A stretch of DNA of 57,700 bases. It comes from Candidatus Marinamargulisbacteria bacterium SCGC AG-410-N11 (GTDB taxonomy: Bacteria > Margulisbacteria > Marinamargulisbacteria > GCA-2716485 > AG-410-N11). This document shows positions 11,901 to 18,732 of the stretch, piece by piece; within the stretch, counting starts at the first letter, position 1; each line of letters opens with the position of its first letter. The notes beneath the pieces are model-generated. The model was not told where the DNA came from. It ran no database searches and saw only the letters and a program-made list of their open reading frames with translations. Position numbers and translations under genes: made by a program. The stretch lies in contig QFBS01000004.1 in NCBI GenBank assembly GCA_003265895.1, positions 1 through 57,700 of the forward strand, written 5' to 3'.

Positions 11901-12669
11901 TTAAAACTCCTTTAATAATAAATGTTTTACCAACTCCTGTTCCATAATATAAACCGACCCCCTTAGATCCAGTTCTAATGTTATTAACCAGTAAAACAAC
12001 ACCCTCTAATTGAGCAATAGATAATGCATTTGACGATGCATTAATTAACTTTTCAAAAAAATCAAGATCATCAACAGTAAATTGGTTAGCATCCACATTA
12101 ACGGTAACAAAACTAAATGGTAATACAAATTTCTGATTATATTTTTGACTAATATTATTTAAAAAATCATCTCGCTTTTTTATATTATCAAATTTTTTAA
12201 TAGCTAACTTAGCTAATAAGATAGATCCCTTTAAAGGAAATTGATTCATATTTTTTTTAAATTCCTGAATCAATATTTGAATATCTTCGCTTCTAAATAA
12301 ATGTAAATCTCTCTTATAACTTTCTAATAAAGATTTTAACTCAAATTTCTGAGCTAAAACATCACCTATCTTTTTATCCTTATTACACTTCAAATATCCA
12401 TAAAGATGATCTAAAAGAATCAACGTTTCCTCTTTTGTTTCTGTCCTAAAAATATTCATCAATAGCTTCGTTAAGATCTTTTGTTCAAGAGAATTCAAAT
12501 CACTATGTTTAATAGATTGTTTATAAAGCTTAAGATCTTCATAAATCTCCCTTATCTGCCCACTATTATTTTGATTACTAAAAGACAAACGAGCTCTTTT
12601 TTTACTCGATTCAGATCGAAATAAAAAAGAAGGACCCTTAACCGAAAAAATTTTTCTTAATGTAACCAA
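5914..12669 (-). CDS. Giant SF2 helicase/SecA-like ATPase protein
   Basis: About 2251 residues. I choose the TTG at 12669-12667 because AGGAG sits 7 bases before it. The frame is open 39 codons further to an ATG at 12786, but that extension has no ribosome-binding site and would add an odd hydrophobic stretch. Counting from the TTG: Walker A GTGVGKT at 243-249, DEAD-like Walker B (LIDEADQ) near 494-497, a TAFP motif-III-like site near 542, a motif-V-like ATGINL near 940 and QVSGRTDR (QxxGRxxR, motif VI) near 967-974. This is an SF2 ATPase core stretched over more than 700 residues by insertions. About 1270 further residues show no domain I recognise. A SecA-type DEAD motor is an alternative reading. 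It is followed directly by the ankyrin gene. The ATPase fold is well supported; its role (nucleic acid or protein substrate, effector or defence) is unknown. Confidence 0.85.
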   Translation of the reverse strand: MVTLRKIFSVKGPSFLFRSESSKKRARLSFSNQNNSGQIREIYEDLKLYKQSIKHSDLNSLEQKILTKLLMNIFRTETKEETLILLDHLYGYLKCNKDKKIGDVLAQKFELKSLLESYKRDLHLFRSEDIQILIQEFKKNMNQFPLKGSILLAKLAIKKFDNIKKRDDFLNNISQKYNQKFVLPFSFVTVNVDANQFTVDDLDFFEKLINASSNALSIAQLEGVVLLVNNIRTGSKGVGLYYGTGVGKTFIIKGVLKLFANHFSKDRSMKNLYDKIIVVERNKQLKRQHQKDDFSRAIEIGTIHLPIKPFDVLDSSILGKRKRQELQTSNLFRKYMKMKEVLNDSISSEYKSLVITQDFLNNILSGKLTVLTKKQLFNKKLLLAKDKIVYSYLLEKNFTPLFKLLHNKNFSLNYKTNSLFICLEDIHFLVDKVNEQLNKLESNFTEEFQGYPTILKNIGKSKCQEWSLGLIKHLHKQLVFFKIFLETNVLFLIDEADQIISEKEKSNSLKFRNWVYLHDRRVNQGASIGVNQENNSFFCYLTAFPAKNAKHMLKLYPGLSYKLAHESRQLLGDYIKKSFNQNLINYFFDQNLIYRRFLSPLDIVPLENQLDFKLAPNSICLKLDECVRQERRNLMKLYDNFCTYYVESSDLDEPNSQLCSQFVIKFNKYLELIETIHLMFEFKDMFYTRVNFSNKRYVFYLEKYTLNLQDLYKLCRSIFSDFPVEIDSVFTRSPFLNFLNRFISKEDVANIDVLDIKPSELYKQTFDLRKIWLLIYDSFNAKCISRIKQSKSGVYSDEFDHHVMKYWHNYSEDLRLFLSKLIQIYKSSKNQQLIKTIKEKFKFISKFSSKLEILRRVLINEHTILDQKQWGFLKHIFLVVKCIKESDDINIQRQLRYYISDLQFDLVDKAMKIIRENFIFDPSRYSQRLSLLLIHKKYATGINLNIYNEQANLVYLQVPDNSDTLVQVSGRTDRFNSRVKPDSFLLKQKGSSKYLFYYRLYCLSNKVKDSETVICKDVNFNFTSVSSKIASLNKDIQTLSETFNENFIKFLVTSIPIDLVDHLIHYSFYKKINYGEVKLPVRDVIKKIRQGGSGLEKLSINFKFSQFLMMLSYFDDISLADRLYNSYKSFVIYTINLAPQTQVRFQPLRCFIKGVGLEVSYVCLLATSFSQEKENFLKIKVDGIEGLNNFFISFLDFVGIKPSRKVRPHIYGDYSEIFYDSKHASKIYNMLDKKNLVTLMAYFKNYELKKSIEIKNYFAEKKTAEFSVSRIQTVVDKTRDESRGVIDFSDLNDSLDRLDVSTIVDNIKGMYSDARLSKNILFQIQTDGVSYRFFGTIFNFLIMKNRFDVVEELLKIDQVNSLKYLLQPLSNKMQLQKQIEKMGVHCSLFITHRFLRHQLRSFSRRLESKSESFSFQLLQKMKAFGCIKEYQLFNGELSDCYIVLSEKGLTISDFLNSKKYQDFIKQVSGLKKIDISIFESINQFLGYLDQILDQTQFSSFNNLELAILKQDWDAIKFFMQLDLKIKNLSLIEKQRFFGGLDFHSPLMILLQMILFDILNNKQRDSEDCVYWTQLNSHNYICGLKSDQGCSLFNSGYQNVVKLLVTLFNKRLFDINDRDSQFELKQYIGYILKKIGSVTIFDGQQDKLKGVLQSLLLYINASKEQHFAEQPPSRLVKQRSSDLGFALDSSVDSFMEKIPGVAELETFKTFRNIESCVDSILDNPGLNDDLIKQNQFLVTVSLNYLDDFQDLDPKKVKDLVAFFEIYLKQTFLLLFVNKIKRKDYHYIVEFWRVTNTLFEQSRRLREEYSNNSYYSLDLLNCINGDLDIRYVTPEILVLFIKEFQAVFEDTDSCFLNSQSDGMDLCTLFTEFCNVVLTSNYYQYYDIDLSEKFNVYFVLFETFFISLNSEYKGTSYSLAAKRSMLLTLLVSFLSSVIDYSDFIGVNNFLRRLNSLVVQFDVAKSSFYSNSFAQELLKDSNRIILKDFIVKVDKTNFNHCKWFHHFFGLGWSIDVFGVSFVYHYLNQYNDQLEQYPLLEPFMRCSRKNQFSKHKKLLVLLDILLDLSINSNYSTNIEQFSGCFADYFENYLAQNPTEKFKQLFNLLRYILGDQFKEHPNIAFRMVVLICKFKYKSLTSMEQYKNLKQAFKESNLDYNFNLAILNLFMEGTKRPLNLNDINVVFTDLLTFLSFDLMGEMNDLLTVLKSQIDLWPDMLRNNDSTLHQHLISMEKNKLPMDNRVKNYILKKLGLGWE

Positions 12670-12717
12670 TTTTAAACTCCTATTTATATTCGAAAAGCTA
12701 TTAAAATAATATAATTC

Positions 12718-12723
12718 TGTCAA
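12718..12723 (-). promoter_or_regulatory. -35 element (TTGACA) of the giant helicase operon
   Basis: A perfect TTGACA on the minus strand lies about 50 bases before the proposed TTG start. Seventeen bases downstream is TAGCTT, which keeps only the T, A and final T of a -10 box. It lies inside the alternative N-terminal extension, which supports the shorter start. Confidence 0.4.
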
Positions 12724-12813
12724 GCTTAATTTATAATATAGACCAGAAAAAACAACTGTAATAATTATGAAATTATAAAAAAACAATATAAAATTATTAT
12801 TAAAGGATTAACC

Positions 12814-13371
12814 ATGATAAAAATAATGTCATTATTTATATTAAATATTTTCGGATGGAACTTAGGGCCTTCACTACCTAAAAACATAAAAAAAGCTATC
12901 GTAATAGTAGCGCCTCATACTAGTAATTGGGACTTTATCTTAGGTTTGCTTTATAAATGGTCAACTAAAATCACAATATCATATCTAATCAAAGAAGAAT
13001 GGCTAAATAGTCCACTAGGTCCATGGTTTAAATCAACAGGAGCTATCGGCATTAAGCGCTCTGACCCAAAAAATACCACCGATCAACTATCCCAAACAAT
13101 CAAAAATAAAAAAAATGTAATACTCGCTATTACGCCAGAAGGAACCAGATCAAAAGTAGATCGTTGGAAAACAGGGTTTTACCGAATTGCTAAAGAATGC
13201 AATATTCCAATTTACTGTGCCTATTTAGACTACAAAAAAAAAGAAATGGGACTATTAGACTTAATCATTACGCCAAGTAAAAATCAAAAAGATGACTTCC
13301 AAAAAATACAAACTGCTTACAAAAATATAACGCCCCAAAATCCAAAAAATTACAACCCCATCATTTATTAA
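12814..13371 (+). CDS. PlsC-type 1-acyl-glycerol-3-phosphate acyltransferase family protein
   Basis: 185 residues. The HTSNWD block at 35-40 is the H(x4)D catalytic motif of glycerolipid acyltransferases, and PEGTRS near 108-113 is the substrate-phosphate-binding motif. Family members move an acyl chain from acyl-ACP or acyl-CoA to a lysophospholipid or related acceptor at the inner membrane. The protein is shorter than typical PlsC (about 240 residues) and matches the compact subfamily often annotated only as lysophospholipid acyltransferase. AAAGGA lies six bases before the ATG, supporting the start. It diverges from the giant helicase gene, whose start lies about 145 bases away. The family is secure; the acceptor is unknown. 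Confidence 0.85.
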   Translation: MIKIMSLFILNIFGWNLGPSLPKNIKKAIVIVAPHTSNWDFILGLLYKWSTKITISYLIKEEWLNSPLGPWFKSTGAIGIKRSDPKNTTDQLSQTIKNKKNVILAITPEGTRSKVDRWKTGFYRIAKECNIPIYCAYLDYKKKEMGLLDLIITPSKNQKDDFQKIQTAYKNITPQNPKNYNPIIY

Positions 13372-13450
13372 AAAAAGCGACTAAATACAGTACGCTCACT
13401 AAAGAAAAATAAATATTCAAAAATAAAAAATAATGATACTATTACTTACT

Positions 13451-13849
13451 ATGTTAAACTTTTTTAAACCTTTAAAATCATTTAACCCAACCCAAAAAAT
13501 TATCCAATGCCCTAATTGCAAACAATCACTTCGGGTTCCCATCAAATTAGGAAAAACACTGTTAATTAATTGTAATAAGTGTAATTCAAAATTTAATATT
13601 CAATTTAAACATCCATTATCTAACTTATTTTCATGGAATAAACAACAAACCATCCAACAAAACATTTCTAATTTAAAATCAAGATTCAACTATTTACCAC
13701 CTAAAACAAAACGATTATTTTGGCTTACAATTGCAATGATTATTTTATTTATTATTCTTCATGTTAAAACACCCACTAAAGAAAAACAAATAGATCCCCC
13801 AAAAAAAACCAGATATATAGATACAGACAAAACACTTTTAGGTGTTTAA
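13451..13849 (+). CDS. Small zinc-ribbon protein with one membrane segment
   Basis: About 132 residues from the ATG at 13451; an in-frame ATG at 13433 would add MILLLT. Neither start has a clear ribosome-binding site. Two pairs of cysteines (CPNCKQ and CNKC, about 20 residues apart) form a zinc-ribbon knuckle. A single hydrophobic segment (FWLTIAMIILFIILHV) follows, then a short polar tail. The layout resembles the MJ0042-type zinc-finger family of short membrane-anchored proteins often seen in Proteobacteria. It sits 50 bases upstream of metX without a shown link to methionine synthesis. No function can be assigned beyond metal binding and membrane anchoring. Confidence 0.65.
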   Translation: MLNFFKPLKSFNPTQKIIQCPNCKQSLRVPIKLGKTLLINCNKCNSKFNIQFKHPLSNLFSWNKQQTIQQNISNLKSRFNYLPPKTKRLFWLTIAMIILFIILHVKTPTKEKQIDPPKKTRYIDTDKTLLGV

Positions 13850-13886
13850 TCAACGATAAATTCTTTTGTTTAAGTTAACTTTCCGT

Positions 13887-13892
13887 TAAAAT
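13887..13892 (+). promoter_or_regulatory. -10 box of metX
   Basis: TAAAAT lies seven bases before the metX ATG, so transcription would begin at or next to the start codon. TTGTTT 15 bases upstream is a poor -35. No ribosome-binding site is present. It fits the leaderless pattern seen at dus and nadE. Confidence 0.4.
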
Positions 13893-13899
13893 AAACGGT

Positions 13900-14991
13900 A
13901 TGTTAAGAAAAAGAGACGTATTTAAATCTAATCAGCCGTTGATTTTATCCAGTGGCAATACCCTTCATAATTATGATATTTGCTATGAAACATACGGAAC
14001 ACTAAATCAAGAAAAAAACAATGCAATATTAATTTGCCATGCGCTAACAGGATCTGCTCATGCAGCAGCTATCGATAAAGAGTCAAAATCAAAAGGCTGG
14101 TGGGATAGCATCATAGGTCCAAACAAAGCAATTGATACCAATCGTTTTTTTGTTATTTGTTCAAACGTAATTGGAAGTTGCAAAGGCTCCACAGGTCCCG
14201 CTAGTATAGATCCCCGTACAGAAAAAATATATAAAACCAATTTTCCAATTATTACAATCACAGATATGGTAAATGCACAGTATGAACTAATTAAACACTT
14301 AGAAATTCCATGTTTATATGCCGTAATCGGCGGATCCATGGGCGGTATGCAAGCGCTAAGTTGGAGTATTAAATTTCCTAAACATGTTAATCGTTGTGCT
14401 GCAATCGCATGTACATCTCAAATATCTCCACAAGCACTATCTTTTGCTACTGTTGGCAGATATTCAATCACATCAGACCCAAATTGGAATAATGGAAATT
14501 ACAATGAAACAAACCCACCATTAAAAGGACTGGCAACAGCTAGAATGATTGGTCACATAACCTATTTATCACAAGAGTCTATGTCAAAAAAGTTTGGTAG
14601 AGGACTACAAAAAAAAGCAGATTATGGCTATAAGTTTAAAACAGACTTTCAAATTGAAAGCTATCTAGAATACCAAGGTGATAAATTTGTACAATCATTT
14701 GATGCAAATTCTTATTTATATCTATCAAAAGCATTAAGTTATTTTGATTTAGAAAAAGAGTATAAGACACTATCAAATGCATTCAAAAAAACAAATTGCT
14801 CATTCTTAATTGCTTCAATTAGCTCCGATTGGCTTTATCCTGCCGAAAATAGCCAAAAAATGGCCAAAACACTCATGAAATTAAACAAAGATGTAACCTA
14901 TTGTAATATCGAATCTCCTCATGGTCATGACGGATTTTTAATAGAATCCGAAAAACTATCCAATATTATTAAACCTTATTTAGAACGATGA
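13900..14991 (+). CDS. metX: Homoserine O-acyltransferase (MetX)
   Basis: 363 residues, normal for MetX. The alpha/beta-hydrolase fold shows the nucleophile elbow GGSMGG with Ser146, and the acid and base at about Asp310 (SSDWLYP) and His343 (GHDGFL). The N-terminal NAILICHALTGSAHA and RYSITSDPNWNNGNY blocks are characteristic. MetX acylates homoserine (acetyl- or succinyl-CoA donor) in the cytoplasm as the first committed step of methionine synthesis. Its stop overlaps the metW start by four bases (ATGA), the usual proteobacterial metXW arrangement, so both are probably translated together. The donor cannot be decided from the sequence alone. Retaining this step is notable in a probable host-dependent genome. 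Confidence 0.95.
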   Translation: MLRKRDVFKSNQPLILSSGNTLHNYDICYETYGTLNQEKNNAILICHALTGSAHAAAIDKESKSKGWWDSIIGPNKAIDTNRFFVICSNVIGSCKGSTGPASIDPRTEKIYKTNFPIITITDMVNAQYELIKHLEIPCLYAVIGGSMGGMQALSWSIKFPKHVNRCAAIACTSQISPQALSFATVGRYSITSDPNWNNGNYNETNPPLKGLATARMIGHITYLSQESMSKKFGRGLQKKADYGYKFKTDFQIESYLEYQGDKFVQSFDANSYLYLSKALSYFDLEKEYKTLSNAFKKTNCSFLIASISSDWLYPAENSQKMAKTLMKLNKDVTYCNIESPHGHDGFLIESEKLSNIIKPYLER

Positions 14992-15602
14992 CAGAATATA
15001 ATAATTTTTTAAAACAAAAAATAGCAAAATGTATTGTACCTAAATCAAAAGTATTAGATTTAGGATGCGGAAACGGAAATTTATTAAACTTTTTAATAGA
15101 AAAAAAACAAATCAATGGCTATGGAATTGATTTAGACTTTAATAATATTGTCAACTGCATAAAAGAAAAAATACCTGCTTTTCAAGGTAATATAGAAGAC
15201 TGTCTAACTGCGTTTGGTGATAATAGCTATGATACGGTTATCTTAAGTCAAACATTACAAGAAACAAAAAACCCAGTTAAAGTACTTCAAGAACTACTAA
15301 GAATCGGTAAAAAAGGAATTGTAACGTTCCCCAATTTTGGTTACTGGCAAACTCGACTTCAACTACTTGCGGGTAGTCCCCCTGTTACCAAAACCTTACC
15401 ATACGAATGGTATAATACACCCAATATTCGTATCATCACAATTAAAGCATTCCGAAAACTATGCAAAGAACAAAATATATCCATTATCAAAGAAATACCA
15501 ATATTCAATCACTCTATTTTAACCACAATCATTCCAAAAAACCTCTCAAATTTAGTGTGTAAGAGAGGAATATTCATCATTCAAAAAAACATCACTAACT
15601 AA
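14988..15602 (+). CDS. metW: Methionine biosynthesis protein MetW
   Basis: 204 residues, typical for MetW. It has a class I SAM-methyltransferase fold with the SAM loop DLGCGNGNLL (about 24-33), GIDLD at the second strand and SQTLQETKNP at the fourth. The block TFPNFGYWQTRLQLLAGSPP is a MetW hallmark. MetW is required with MetX for homoserine acylation in many Proteobacteria. It overlaps metX by four bases. The short sequence after it up to 15650 holds no clear terminator. Confidence 0.93.
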   Translation: MTEYNNFLKQKIAKCIVPKSKVLDLGCGNGNLLNFLIEKKQINGYGIDLDFNNIVNCIKEKIPAFQGNIEDCLTAFGDNSYDTVILSQTLQETKNPVKVLQELLRIGKKGIVTFPNFGYWQTRLQLLAGSPPVTKTLPYEWYNTPNIRIITIKAFRKLCKEQNISIIKEIPIFNHSILTTIIPKNLSNLVCKRGIFIIQKNITN

Positions 15603-15655
15603 ACAATCAAAAATAACCCGACATTATTTTGTTTAACCTCTAATTTTTATGGGTA

Positions 15656-15670
15656 CTACTATAATAGTAG
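15656..15670 (+). promoter_or_regulatory. -10 box inside a 15-base palindrome, NHL lipoprotein promoter
   Basis: CTACTATAATAGTAG is a perfect dyad with a one-base centre and contains TATAAT at 15660-15665. The first lipoprotein ATG is 38 bases further on and has AGGAG six bases before it, so this gene has a conventional leader. No good -35 is visible. The dyad could be an operator or chance around an AT-rich -10. Confidence 0.4.
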
Positions 15671-15702
15671 GTTACAAAATAACTTACTGTAGGAGTTATT
15701 AA

Positions 15703-17181
15703 ATGAAAATAAAAAATCTAATTAAAAGTATCATATTAATATTATCTTTATTAATGGTCATAGGTTGTTTTTCAAAATCAACAAATATAATTGATCAAAA
15801 CAAAGAAGATCAAAGTATTAAAGAAAGCTCTTCTGAAGTAAAACCAGCACCCACTGAAGAAGAAATAAAACAAAAAATCCTACCACCAAAACCCGAAATT
15901 ACAAATGTTATAAAAAATAAAGATTTAACGGTAACTATCTATTGGAAAGTTACCAGCCAAGAAGATCTAAATATAGAAGGATTTGAAATTGAAGTAAGTA
16001 CCCCGTTAGATTCGAATGATGAGTGGCGTTCGTTAGTATCAATAGGAAAAAATGATCGAGAGTATCAAACTAAAATCGATCATTTCATTTTAGATAAAGG
16101 GTTTGGCTCTTATAACTTTAGAATTAGAACAAATGGAAAAAACTTATCTGGCGGATGGTCTAGTGACTATAATTATAATTTTCAAGGATATAAAAAGTAT
16201 GATAAAACATGGTCTACAATTTCACCTTTGTTTAATCAATCCGTCCAATTTGATACACCAAGAGGTCTATTATGGCATTCAGATAAACTATTAGTTGCCG
16301 ATAGCGGAAATAATCGAATTATCTTAATTAATACCGACTCAACTAACGAAGTTACAGCAATTACCAATACAATCTACCCTACCGATCCTAATAATAAAAG
16401 CGATAAACTATATCTATCAGAACCAAGAGATATGACCATAGCGGACAATGGCTGGCTCTGGATTGCAGATTCCGATCAAGACGTATTAAAAGCCGTCCAT
16501 ATTTCACAATTTTCGTTTTCAATCCAACAAATGCCTCTAAACCAACCTATTAATAATTTTGATGGTAACATGAAAATAGCAGAATTTTATGATCCAAGAG
16601 GTGTCACTAGCTATAAAAACTTTGTCTATGTAGCAGATAGTGGAAACAAACGAATCCAAAAGTTAGATTTAACAACACCAAATAATATTAACATTGCTAC
16701 AAGTAAACTTTTTACAACCTACACTGCGCCTACACTAGGAACTACTCCCATAGAGTTTGTAAATGATATTACAATATGGGCACCTAGTGACGAACAAGTT
16801 TATACAATAGTCCTTGATAAAACAAAACAATCTATTTTTTGGTTTGTTAACGACAGCTATAAAGGCACATTATCTTTAAAAGAAGAACTTAAAAACCCAA
16901 CAAGTATATTTGTTTGTAATGGCTGGACAGATAGCCAAAATACAATACAAGATCAAGGAACGATATTTATAACAGATACAGATAATCATAGAATTGTCAT
17001 TTTAGAACCACAATTAACACAAGGGGGCACTTATAAATGGATATATAATAGCGCATTTGGAACCAAAGGAACTCAACCTGGCCAATTTAATCGCCCAAGT
17101 GGAATCACAATGGATAATAAAGGAAACCTTTATGTTAGTGAAGAAGAAAATAATAGAATACAAATTTTCAAACACGATTAA
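15703..17181 (+). CDS. NHL-repeat beta-propeller lipoprotein with fibronectin-like domain
   Basis: 492 residues. The N-terminus is a lipoprotein signal (hydrophobic LIKSIILILSLLMVIGC) with the lipobox ending at Cys22. Residues about 60-160 form a fibronectin-III-like sandwich (ITNVIKNKDLTVTIYWKV). After that come NHL-type propeller blades marked by repeated motifs: ADSGNNRIILI, ADSGNKRIQKL, TDTDNHRIVIL and EEENNRIQIF. NHL propellers bind proteins or ligands and are non-enzymatic as a rule. The protein should sit in a membrane facing the periplasm or exterior. AGGAG six bases upstream supports the ATG. The next gene is a paralogue of the same layout. Confidence 0.85.
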   Translation: MKIKNLIKSIILILSLLMVIGCFSKSTNIIDQNKEDQSIKESSSEVKPAPTEEEIKQKILPPKPEITNVIKNKDLTVTIYWKVTSQEDLNIEGFEIEVSTPLDSNDEWRSLVSIGKNDREYQTKIDHFILDKGFGSYNFRIRTNGKNLSGGWSSDYNYNFQGYKKYDKTWSTISPLFNQSVQFDTPRGLLWHSDKLLVADSGNNRIILINTDSTNEVTAITNTIYPTDPNNKSDKLYLSEPRDMTIADNGWLWIADSDQDVLKAVHISQFSFSIQQMPLNQPINNFDGNMKIAEFYDPRGVTSYKNFVYVADSGNKRIQKLDLTTPNNINIATSKLFTTYTAPTLGTTPIEFVNDITIWAPSDEQVYTIVLDKTKQSIFWFVNDSYKGTLSLKEELKNPTSIFVCNGWTDSQNTIQDQGTIFITDTDNHRIVILEPQLTQGGTYKWIYNSAFGTKGTQPGQFNRPSGITMDNKGNLYVSEEENNRIQIFKHD

Positions 17182-18544
17182 CTTAACGAAACTATTCGTT
17201 ATTTTAATGATATTGGCAAGTTTTTGTTCATTAAGTTGCTCAAAAAAACTAACTAATTCAGAATTAAAAGAAAAACTTAATCAAACTCAAGAATCATCAT
17301 CATCCCAAAATTATGATATCCCTAAAATAGTAAGCGTCCAAAAAAATAATAATCTAACGGTAACCATAGATTGGGAGTTTAATCAAAAAGACTTCCCATT
17401 AAATGAATTTAAAATCGAAGGAACTAGCCCTCATAACAAACAATGGATTCAAATCGGAAATGTATCTTCTTCATTAACATCTTATTCGAGTCAAGTTAGC
17501 TCCTTTACGTTTAATGATGGATTTGGAGACTATCAGTTTAGAGTTATTGCACTAAGCAATGAAAACGATCATTTCTATTCTGACAGCTTTACATATGTCT
17601 ATGAAAGCTTTAAAAAAATAAATGACATTTATCCATTAAATATACAACAGTTACCCAGCACAGTGTTAAATAATAATAAGCTAACCATTAAAGATAATCT
17701 ATTATTTTTATCCGACACAACCAATCAGTCCGTCTATATGACAAGCATTGTAACAAAAAATGCTCAACTTAACTTAATACCCTATTCTTTTTTCGATGAA
17801 AATAAACAAATCATCCAATTAGGAAAACCCAAAGGAATTCATTTAGCAAGTAATAAAGAGTTATGGTTGGTTGACGCTAATGCCGATAAATTATTAAAAA
17901 ACCCTCTGCCTAATACTATTAAAGAACTCAATGAAATTACATCTCAAAATATAAATATAACGCAAGTATTCAATTCAAACCCTAACAATAAATCCGAAAT
18001 AGGATCCTTTTTTAATCCAATGAATGTCCAAACTATTAATAATACAATAGTCATTAGCGAACTACTAAATCATCGAGTTCAATTTTTAAACCTCACAAAT
18101 AATAAACTATTAGGCTCTAGTATATCCGTTAATAGCGATAGTATAATTAGTAGCTATTCATGGCTAGATACTTCATTAGCTTCAACACCTACTATTTACA
18201 CGGCTATTTTAACAAACAACAATGTTTTATTTTATAAAGACCAAGAACAAATACATAGCTGGCCAAGTAAAGAAGAAACCAACAGTCTTTCTAATCCGTC
18301 AGATCTATGTTTCGATGGTGATGGACGATTATATATTTCAGATACTGATAACCATGAAATAAAAATATTATATAAAACAATAAATCCTAGTACCAATAGC
18401 TATAAGTGGAACTATGAAGTTAAAATAGGAACTAAAGGAACTAATAATGGTCAATTTAATTCGCCAACAGCAATAGCTTGTGATGAAAATAATAAAATTT
18501 ATATTTTAGATTCGGGTAATCAACGGATTCAAGTATTAGAATAA
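17132..18544 (+). CDS. Second NHL-repeat lipoprotein, paralogue of the preceding gene
   Basis: 470 residues. The frame is open further upstream, but the ATG at 17132 has AAGGA seven bases before it and gives a signal peptide with lipobox LSC (Cys35-36 region, FVILMILASFCSLSC). This start lies about 50 bases inside the previous gene, so the two are coupled. The domain order repeats that of its neighbour: a short linker, a fibronectin-like domain (VQKNNNLTVTIDWEF) and propeller motifs such as SDTTNQSVYM, SELLNHRVQFL, SDTDNHEIKIL and DSGNQRIQVLE. A tandem duplication with strong divergence is the simplest origin. Function is unknown; surface adhesion or binding is a guess. Confidence 0.83.
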   Translation: MLVKKKIIEYKFSNTINLTKLFVILMILASFCSLSCSKKLTNSELKEKLNQTQESSSSQNYDIPKIVSVQKNNNLTVTIDWEFNQKDFPLNEFKIEGTSPHNKQWIQIGNVSSSLTSYSSQVSSFTFNDGFGDYQFRVIALSNENDHFYSDSFTYVYESFKKINDIYPLNIQQLPSTVLNNNKLTIKDNLLFLSDTTNQSVYMTSIVTKNAQLNLIPYSFFDENKQIIQLGKPKGIHLASNKELWLVDANADKLLKNPLPNTIKELNEITSQNINITQVFNSNPNNKSEIGSFFNPMNVQTINNTIVISELLNHRVQFLNLTNNKLLGSSISVNSDSIISSYSWLDTSLASTPTIYTAILTNNNVLFYKDQEQIHSWPSKEETNSLSNPSDLCFDGDGRLYISDTDNHEIKILYKTINPSTNSYKWNYEVKIGTKGTNNGQFNSPTAIACDENNKIYILDSGNQRIQVLE

Positions 18545-18635
18545 TAGAATTAAGTCTAAAACTATTAACAATGTAAAATTAGAGAAAAGAGTAACATTAT
18601 TTACAGATCCACTAACCTATTAGTAAACATCCATA

Positions 18636-18667
<32 letters not shown>

Positions 18668-18732
18668 CTCTAAATCTGATCTATCTTTCTTTACATCTTA
18701 CTAAATCACCACCTCGGTAGTAGATCCATATA

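Noticed and set aside
12670..12786. Thirty-nine-codon N-terminal extension of the giant helicase, looking like a membrane anchor
   Set aside because: A clear AGGAG and TTG start lies downstream, a TTGACA sits inside the extension, and the ATG at 12786 has no ribosome-binding site.
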